Below are positions 56,460 to 61,204 of a stretch of 61,204 nt of DNA, piece by piece. The DNA is taken from the NCBI GenBank assembly GCA_963205235.1, contig CAUJIP010000015.1, positions 1 through 61,204 of the forward strand. The letters are read 5' to 3'. This DNA is from Pseudomonadota bacterium (GTDB taxonomy: Bacteria > Pseudomonadota > Alphaproteobacteria > Rhodobacterales > Rhodobacteraceae). Position numbers and translations under genes: made by a program. How positions within the stretch are numbered: position 1 is the stretch's first letter; every line of letters starts with the position of its first letter. The notes under the pieces are model-generated. The model ran no database searches and was not told where the DNA came from. It worked only from the letters and a program-made list of their open reading frames with translations.

Positions 56460-57206
56460 ATGCATGATGCGCCGAAAGCCTCGCGCATGAAGGATCATGT
56501 CGTCCTGATCGCCGGTTTCATGGCCGATGCGCGGATCTTCATGCCGCAGATCGTCCGCTTTGGCCTTGACCGTCCGGTCACGATCTTCACGCTTGGCATG
56601 GGCGAAACCGTTGAAAAGCTGGCGGTGGAAATTGCCCCCCTGCTGCCTGCACGCGCCGCCGTTGTGGGCCATGGTCTGGGCGGCAATGTCGCGATCGAAC
56701 TTTTGCGCCGCCGTCCAGAGGCGATCAGCCGGATTGCCCTTATCTCCACCGACCCCTTGCCTGAACCCGTGCAGCAGGTTGCCGCGGAAGAGGCGCTTGT
56801 CGTGGCCGCAAAGACCGGCCATCTGGCAGACTGCATTGCCCAGCTTATCCCCGAGACGGCCCTTTACGATGCGCCCTGGCGGGGCGAGGTCATGGCTCTG
56901 GTGCAGGACATGGCCGCCACTCTGGGGCTGGATCAGTTCATGCGCCAGTTGCGCGCCATGCAGCGCCGCCCCGACCAGCAAAAGACCCTGCGCAAGGCTG
57001 ATGTGCCAACGCTGATCCTGACCGGCGCGCATGACCGGATCGTGCCGCCACGCCGGGCCGAATTCCTGGCCGGGCTGATGCCGCAGGGCTGCCTGGAAAT
57101 CATCCCCGAGGCTGGCTATCTGCCCCAGTTGGAACAGCCCGACGCAGTCACCAAAGTGCTGGAGACCTTCCTGTCGGGCCGCTTGCCGACGCTGTTACTG
57201 CGCTGA
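56460..57206 (+). CDS. Alpha/beta hydrolase-like protein lacking the nucleophile serine
   Basis: Protein of 248 residues with an alpha/beta hydrolase fold. The nucleophile elbow reads G-H-G-L-G-G where the consensus is G-H-S-x-G-G: the serine is replaced by glycine (codon GGT). The acid and histidine regions (LTGAHDRIVPP, EAGYLPQLEQP) are partly kept, but the histidine normally in the last motif (AGH) is tyrosine. It is therefore probably inactive or uses another chemistry. Its last 12 bases overlap the convergent phaZ. The ATG at 56460 has no good ribosome-binding site; the ATG at 56487 is an alternative. Confidence 0.7.
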   Translation: MHDAPKASRMKDHVVLIAGFMADARIFMPQIVRFGLDRPVTIFTLGMGETVEKLAVEIAPLLPARAAVVGHGLGGNVAIELLRRRPEAISRIALISTDPLPEPVQQVAAEEALVVAAKTGHLADCIAQLIPETALYDAPWRGEVMALVQDMAATLGLDQFMRQLRAMQRRPDQQKTLRKADVPTLILTGAHDRIVPPRRAEFLAGLMPQGCLEIIPEAGYLPQLEQPDAVTKVLETFLSGRLPTLLLR

Positions 57207-58463
57207 GGCCAAAGCGATTTTCGCCTTTGGCTTGCCTGCCGCCCGGTCGATGAAGTTCAGCACCAGCGGGCGGATGTTCAGACGCCAGCTTTTGCCCGCG
57301 AAAATCCCGTAATGCCCTGCGCCCGGCTCAAGATGCTGACCTTTCTTGTCGTCGGAAAGACCAGTCAGAAGGTTCAGGGCGGCGACACATTGGCCGGGGG
57401 CCGAGATATCGTCGTTGGCACCTTCCACCGTCATCACCGAAACATTGGTGATCGCGCCGATATCGACCTTGCGCCCGGCCACGACGAAGTCATTCGTCGC
57501 AATCTCGCGGTTCTTGAACACCCTCTCGACTGTCGACAGATAGAATTCCGCCGTCATGTCCATCACGGCAAGATATTCGTCATAGAACCGGTTGTGGGCG
57601 TCGTGATCCGAGGATTCGCCCCGCGCGGCCCGCATGATCTGTTCGGAAAACGCCTTCGAATGCCGTTCGGCGTTCATCGTCATGAAGCTTTGCAGCTGCA
57701 AAAGCCCCGGATAGACCAACCGCCCGGCGCCCTTGTACTTGAAACCAACCCGTTGAATCGCAATATGTTCAAGCTGCCCCATCGTCACACGGCGGCCAAA
57801 GTCGGTCACTTCGGTCGCGGCGGCATCCGGGTCGACCGGCCCACCGATCAGGACCAGCGATTTCGGCTGCGCCTCGGGATCCTCGGCCGCCAGATAAGCC
57901 GTTGCGGCAAGGGTCAGGGGCGCGGGCTGGCAGATGGCGATGACATGGGTGTCGGGACCAAGCGCCTTCATGAACTCGGCCAGGTAAAGCGTATAGTCCT
58001 CGATATCGAACTTGCCTTCGGATACCGGAATGTCGCGCGCATTGTGCCAGTCGGTCACGAAGACATCGGCATCGGGCAAAAGCGAGGCGACCGTCGACCG
58101 CAGAAGCGTGGCATAGTGGCCCGACATCGGGGCAACCAGCAGGATCTTGCGCGCCATTGGCGACCGGCGCCGGACAAAGAACTGCACCAGATCGCCAAAG
58201 GGCTTTTCAACGACGGGCTTCACGTCAACCAGGTGATCCTGCCCATCGGGTCCGACAATCGACCGGATGCCCCAGTCGGGTTTCGCAATCATGCGGTCAA
58301 AGGTGCGTTCCGTCACTTCCCCCCAGGCAGCCATCAGGGGCAACATCGGGTTCATCGACATCGCAAAGGCCGGATAGCTGGCGAAGGCCCGGGCCGAGGC
58401 CCCCAGCCACGCATTGGTGTTGCGCGCACTTTCCATCAGGTCATAGGTGAACATATACTTCAT
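57195..58463 (-). CDS. phaZ: Intracellular polyhydroxyalkanoate depolymerase
   Basis: Protein of 422 residues. It contains the PHB depolymerase N-terminal pattern (MKYMFTYDLMESARNTNAWLGASARAF) and a lipase-box-like AICQPAP with cysteine C178 as nucleophile, as in i-PhaZ of Ralstonia. The C-terminal part carries GHYGIFAGKSWR with the catalytic histidine. It mobilises stored PHA. It is divergent from phaC with a 120-base spacer and converges with the degenerate hydrolase. The spacer contains TGCTGCACAGC, only a partial PhaR-like site. Confidence 0.94.
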   Translation of the reverse strand: MKYMFTYDLMESARNTNAWLGASARAFASYPAFAMSMNPMLPLMAAWGEVTERTFDRMIAKPDWGIRSIVGPDGQDHLVDVKPVVEKPFGDLVQFFVRRRSPMARKILLVAPMSGHYATLLRSTVASLLPDADVFVTDWHNARDIPVSEGKFDIEDYTLYLAEFMKALGPDTHVIAICQPAPLTLAATAYLAAEDPEAQPKSLVLIGGPVDPDAAATEVTDFGRRVTMGQLEHIAIQRVGFKYKGAGRLVYPGLLQLQSFMTMNAERHSKAFSEQIMRAARGESSDHDAHNRFYDEYLAVMDMTAEFYLSTVERVFKNREIATNDFVVAGRKVDIGAITNVSVMTVEGANDDISAPGQCVAALNLLTGLSDDKKGQHLEPGAGHYGIFAGKSWRLNIRPLVLNFIDRAAGKPKAKIALASAQ

Positions 58464-58583
58464 TACGTCTCCTGGCCCTGAATATCAGGAACGGTTTTTC
58501 AGCACGGGTGGCAGATGTCGCATGGTGATGTTGCGAAATCCGGTTATGCTGCACAGCGGCGACGATAAGGGGGAACCATTCGC

Positions 58584-60374
58584 ATGACAACAGAAGACAT
58601 GACCCCCGACGCCACGGAACGTGCCGAACGGCTGACTGCGAACCTTGTGAAAGTCGAAGAACTGTCGCAGCGGCTGACGGCAGCGCTGGCACAGAAGCGG
58701 GTGGTCGACCCGGCGCTGCATGGCCCGGCCCCAGATGTCTACATGAAAGCCGCCGCAGCCTATCTGGCCGAGATGGTGTCAAACCCGGCTCGGGTGATGG
58801 AACATCAGGTCGGCTATTGGGGCAAGGCCCTGAAGCATTATGTCGAGGCGCAACAGACCCTTGCCAAAGGTGAATTCAAGGCCCCGCCCGACCCCGGCCC
58901 CAAGGACCGCCGCTTTCAGAACCCGCTGTGGGAGACGCATCCCTTCTTCAACTATATCAAGCAGCAATACCTTCTGAACGCCGAGGCCATCACCACCGCC
59001 GTAGGCGACATGGAGACGTTGGACCCAGCCGACCGCAAGCGGGTGGAATATTTTACGAAACAGATTGTCGACATGTTCGCGCCGACGAATTTTCTGGGCA
59101 CCAACCCCGACGCGCTGGAAAAGGCGGTCGAGACGGATGGCGAAAGCCTGGTGAAGGGGCTGGAGAACCTGGTCCGCGACATCGAGGCAAACCAGGGCGA
59201 TCTTCTGGTCACCCTTGCCGACCGCGAAGCCTTTCACGTCGGCCAGAACATCGCCACGACCCCCGGCGCGGTCGTCTATCGCAACAAGATGCTGGAGCTG
59301 ATCCAGTACACGCCCACCACCGAAAAGGTCCACAAGACGCCGCTGCTGATCTTCCCGCCCTGGATCAACAAGTTCTACGTCATGGACCTCAAGCCGCAGA
59401 ATTCCTTGATCAAATGGATCGTGGATCAGGGCTTTACCCTGTTTGTCGTGTCCTGGGTGAACCCCGACGCCGCCTATGCCGGGACCGGGATGGACGACTA
59501 TATCCGCGATGGTTTCATGCGGGCCATGGTCGAAGTGCGCCGGATCACCGGGGAAAAGAAGATCAACGCTGTAGGCTATTGCATCGCGGGCACCACGCTT
59601 GGCCTGACGCTGGCGCATCTGCAAAAGGCGGGGGACGAGTCGGTCAAGACGGCCACCTTCTTCACCACGCTGACCGATTTTTCCGATCCCGGCGAAGTCG
59701 GCGTCTTCCTGAACGACGATTTCGTCGACGGGATCGAACGGCAGACCGATCTGGACGGGATCCTGTCCAAGCTCTTCATGTCGAAGACCTTTTCCTTCCT
59801 GCGCTCGAACGACCTGATCTATACCCCGGCGATCAAAAGCTACATGCTGGGCGAAGCCCCGCCCGCCTTTGATCTTTTGTACTGGAACGGTGACGGCACC
59901 AACCTGCCCGCCAAGATGGCCGTCGAATACCTGCGCGGCCTGTGCCAGCACGACGGTTTCGCAAAGGGCGACTTCAAGGTCTTTGGCAAGAAGGTCAAGC
60001 TTTCCGACGTTAAGATCCCGCTTTGCGCCATCGCCTGCGAGACCGACCACATCGCGCACTGGAAGGGGTCCTTCAACGGGATCAAGCAGATGGGGTCAAA
60101 GGACAAGACCTTCATCCTGTCCGAATCGGGCCATATCGCCGGGATCATCAATCCGCCCTCCAAGGACAAATACGGTCACTACACCAACGATGCCCCCGTC
60201 GCCGGTGAGCCGGAGGCGTGGCTGAAGTCCGCGACCTTCACCAAAGGCAGCTGGTGGCCGCGCTGGGGCGCATGGCTGGCAGGCAATTCGGGCCCGATGG
60301 TCAAGGCGCGCGTGCCGGTTGATTCGCTCTGTGCCGCGCCGGGAACCTATGTCGTGGCCACGCCAAAGGTCTGA
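58584..60374 (+). CDS. phaC: Class I poly(3-hydroxyalkanoate) synthase
   Basis: Protein of 596 residues with the lipase-box variant GYCIAG and nucleophile C333. An aspartate follows in ACETDHIAHWKGSF and the histidine in SESGHIAGIINPP. The PWINKFYVMDL and SWVNPD segments are typical of class I PHA synthases such as that of Paracoccus. It polymerises 3-hydroxyacyl-CoA into granules. The ATG at 58584 follows AGGGGGAACC. It is followed by phaP after a 142-base spacer with PhaR operators. Confidence 0.97.
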   Translation: MTTEDMTPDATERAERLTANLVKVEELSQRLTAALAQKRVVDPALHGPAPDVYMKAAAAYLAEMVSNPARVMEHQVGYWGKALKHYVEAQQTLAKGEFKAPPDPGPKDRRFQNPLWETHPFFNYIKQQYLLNAEAITTAVGDMETLDPADRKRVEYFTKQIVDMFAPTNFLGTNPDALEKAVETDGESLVKGLENLVRDIEANQGDLLVTLADREAFHVGQNIATTPGAVVYRNKMLELIQYTPTTEKVHKTPLLIFPPWINKFYVMDLKPQNSLIKWIVDQGFTLFVVSWVNPDAAYAGTGMDDYIRDGFMRAMVEVRRITGEKKINAVGYCIAGTTLGLTLAHLQKAGDESVKTATFFTTLTDFSDPGEVGVFLNDDFVDGIERQTDLDGILSKLFMSKTFSFLRSNDLIYTPAIKSYMLGEAPPAFDLLYWNGDGTNLPAKMAVEYLRGLCQHDGFAKGDFKVFGKKVKLSDVKIPLCAIACETDHIAHWKGSFNGIKQMGSKDKTFILSESGHIAGIINPPSKDKYGHYTNDAPVAGEPEAWLKSATFTKGSWWPRWGAWLAGNSGPMVKARVPVDSLCAAPGTYVVATPKV

Positions 60375-60422
60375 CATCTGCCTGTCATTCCCGCAGTTTA
60401 GGGTCCGGTCTCAAGGATTTTG

Positions 60423-60433
60423 CTGCAGTGCAG
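60423..60433 (+). promoter_or_regulatory. PhaR operator 1 (CTGC-N3-GCAG)
   Basis: CTGCAGTGCAG, an exact CTGC-N3-GCAG palindrome, known from Paracoccus denitrificans as the PhaR binding site. It lies 9 bases upstream of the -35 of the predicted phaP promoter. Confidence 0.75.
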
Positions 60434-60441
60434 AAAAACCC

Positions 60442-60470
60442 TTGAAATGCTGCAGTGCAGCGTCTATATT
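60442..60470 (+). promoter_or_regulatory. Promoter of phaP
   Basis: TTGAAA (60442-60447), 17 bases, TATATT (60465-60470): a strong sigma-70-like promoter. The second PhaR operator lies between the two hexamers, so bound PhaR would block RNA polymerase. The leader of about 40 bases ends with GGAG before the ATG. Confidence 0.75.
60450..60460 (+). promoter_or_regulatory. PhaR operator 2 (CTGC-N3-GCAG)
   Basis: A second copy of CTGCAGTGCAG, 27 bases from the first, situated between the -35 and -10 of the phaP promoter. Its sequence is identical to operator 1. Confidence 0.75.
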
Positions 60471-60516
60471 CTTCTCATGAAAACGGGCCAACTGCCCTGG
60501 CCCAATGGAGAGTGCA

Positions 60517-60966
60517 ATGACCAAGACCCCGGACTTCACCAAAGTCATGCAGGACATGATGGCTTCGTTCCCGGTTGACGCTTCGGCGTTCCAGAACGCA
60601 TTCAAGACCCAGGCCGCCTTCGCCGAGAAATTCTCGAAAGTTGCGATCGAAGCTGCCGAAAAATCGACCGAAATCTCGGCCAAATGGGCCAAGGACGCGC
60701 TGGCCAAGGTTGGCCAGGTCTCCAAGGCCAAGTCGGAGCCGGCTGACTATTCGAAAGCCGTGACCGATTTCGCTTCGACCGCTGCGGAAATGGCTGCTGA
60801 AAACCTGGCTGCCTTCGCCGAAGTCGCGAAGAAAGTGCAGATGGAAACCGTTGAACTGATGCTTGCCGCTGGCAAGAACATCCAGGACGACGCGACCGCC
60901 GCTGTCAAGAAAGCCACGTCCGACGTGACCTCGGCTGCCAAGAAAGCCGCTGCAGCTGCGAAGTAA
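60517..60966 (+). CDS. phaP: Phasin (PHA granule-associated protein)
   Basis: Protein of 149 residues, almost entirely amphipathic helix and rich in Ala, Lys and Glu. It has the phasin pattern FQNAFKTQAAFAEKFSKVAIEAAEKSTEIS, an ALAKVGQVSKAKSEP linker and a Lys/Ala tail (KKATSDVTSAAKKAAAAAK). It coats PHA granules and controls their size. The ATG at 60517 follows GGAG; an in-frame start at 60505 is less likely. Strong regulation by PhaR is predicted from the two operators. A terminator follows. Confidence 0.93.
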   Translation: MTKTPDFTKVMQDMMASFPVDASAFQNAFKTQAAFAEKFSKVAIEAAEKSTEISAKWAKDALAKVGQVSKAKSEPADYSKAVTDFASTAAEMAAENLAAFAEVAKKVQMETVELMLAAGKNIQDDATAAVKKATSDVTSAAKKAAAAAK

Positions 60967-60995
60967 TTCGCTTCAGCTTCTTGCTTCCAAGCATT

Positions 60996-61031
60996 GGGCA
61001 GGCCGGGTGACCCCCGCCTGCCCTTTCTTTT
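60996..61031 (+). terminator. Intrinsic terminator of phaP
   Basis: GGGCAGGC (60996-61003) and GCCTGCCC (61016-61023) form a perfect 8-bp stem followed by TTTCTTTTT. It lies 29 bases after the phasin stop and ends that short, highly expressed message before phaR. Confidence 0.88.
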
Positions 61032-61085
61032 TGTGTCCGCCTCCCCTAGACTTCTCTGCAAGCGCATAATCCCTGGGGGGACACC

Positions 61086-61204
61086 ATGGCCGAAACCACG
61101 AAGCCGCTGCTGATCAAGCGCTATGCCAGTCGGCGGCTCTATAACACCGAGACGTCGGATTACGTCACGCTGGAAGACATCGCTGGCTTCATCCGCCAGG
61201 GGCG
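61086..61204 (+). CDS. phaR: Polyhydroxyalkanoate synthesis repressor PhaR, 3' end cut by window edge
   Basis: The first 39 codons of PhaR, with the N-terminal DNA-binding domain motif LLIKRYASRRLYNTETSDYV and the beginning of TLEDIAGFIRQG. PhaR binds both DNA and PHA granules: it represses phaP until granules form and titrate it. The ATG at 61086 follows GGGGGGA. The gene runs off the end of the window, so length and C-terminal domain are unseen. Confidence 0.93.
   Translation, partial: MAETTKPLLIKRYASRRLYNTETSDYVTLEDIAGFIRQG

Noticed and set aside
58464-58583. PhaR operator between phaZ and phaC
   Set aside because: TGCTGCACAGCGGC is only a partial match to CTGC-N3-GCAG; not enough to call.

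Overview
The window is about 61.2 kb of high-GC DNA read as a chromosomal segment of an alphaproteobacterium of the Rhodobacterales (Rhodobacter/Paracoccus-like Rhodobacteraceae). The evidence is the gene content and order: hflK-hflC-DUF2065-degP, a phaZ/phaC-phaP-phaR polyhydroxyalkanoate locus, dnaG-rpoD, an LdtR-type MarR regulator, DUF1178, DUF2842 and a thymidylate synthase of the ThyX type. Supporting signals are an alphaproteobacterial LexA box of the GTTC-N7-GTTC form, CTGC-N3-GCAG operators of the PhaR type, and short intergenic repeats of a kind I remember from this family. I saw no tRNA, rRNA, CRISPR array, transposase or prophage. Most of the window is housekeeping sequence, with a few accessory islands.

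Layout. 1-5.4 kb: a Nudix fragment, DUF1178, LdtR, SdhE, aspartate aminotransferase, a 2Fe-2S ferredoxin coupled to an exported FG-GAP-like protein, and a stand-alone OB-fold protein that resembles only the C-terminus of DnaE2 and sits directly behind a LexA box. 5.5-21.5 kb: envelope proteolysis (degP, hflC, hflK), glutathione reductase, rpiA, a methyltransferase, pyrG, secG, an outer-membrane barrel, purA, a large acidic protein and thiamine diphosphokinase. 21.5-26.5 kb: a DMT transporter and a coupled run of three glutathione-transferase paralogues ending in L-serine dehydratase. 26.5-33.9 kb: a mosaic where core genes (thyX, gloA, ribD, nrdR) alternate with accessory ones (a HEPN-like protein, a Phd-Doc toxin-antitoxin pair, a GIY-YIG nuclease) and with small palindromic repeats. 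33.9-37.9 kb: rpoD and dnaG. 38-47.2 kb: a minus-strand gamma-glutamyl-amine locus (two glutamine-synthetase-like ligases, a class I amidotransferase, a PuuB-like oxidase) behind a polar amino acid/amine ABC importer with two binding proteins. 47.3-50.7 kb: a PhnD-like protein without a visible signal peptide, TerB, RlmJ, TerC, an ArsC-like protein and a cold-shock protein. 50.8-53.3 kb: a four-gene bufferin-type RiPP operon. 53.4-61.2 kb: thrS, two alpha/beta hydrolases and the PHA locus, cut off inside phaR.

How genes work together. The strongest candidate for an unusual system is the bufferin-type operon. A small exported DUF2282 precursor has four cysteines in its mature part. It is followed by a DUF692 MNIO enzyme, its DUF2063 partner and a DoxX membrane protein, with 4-base overlaps between the three non-precursor genes. 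A 9-bp stem capped by UUCG separates the precursor from its enzyme and could set their ratio. In the PHA locus the operators lie on the phaP promoter, giving the classic loop in which PhaR represses the phasin gene until polymer granules titrate it. The HEPN-like gene (start overlapping the thyX stop as GTGA) and the GIY-YIG gene (3 bases behind rpoD) look like lower-GC additions to the 3' ends of essential genes. Each is closed by a palindromic repeat.
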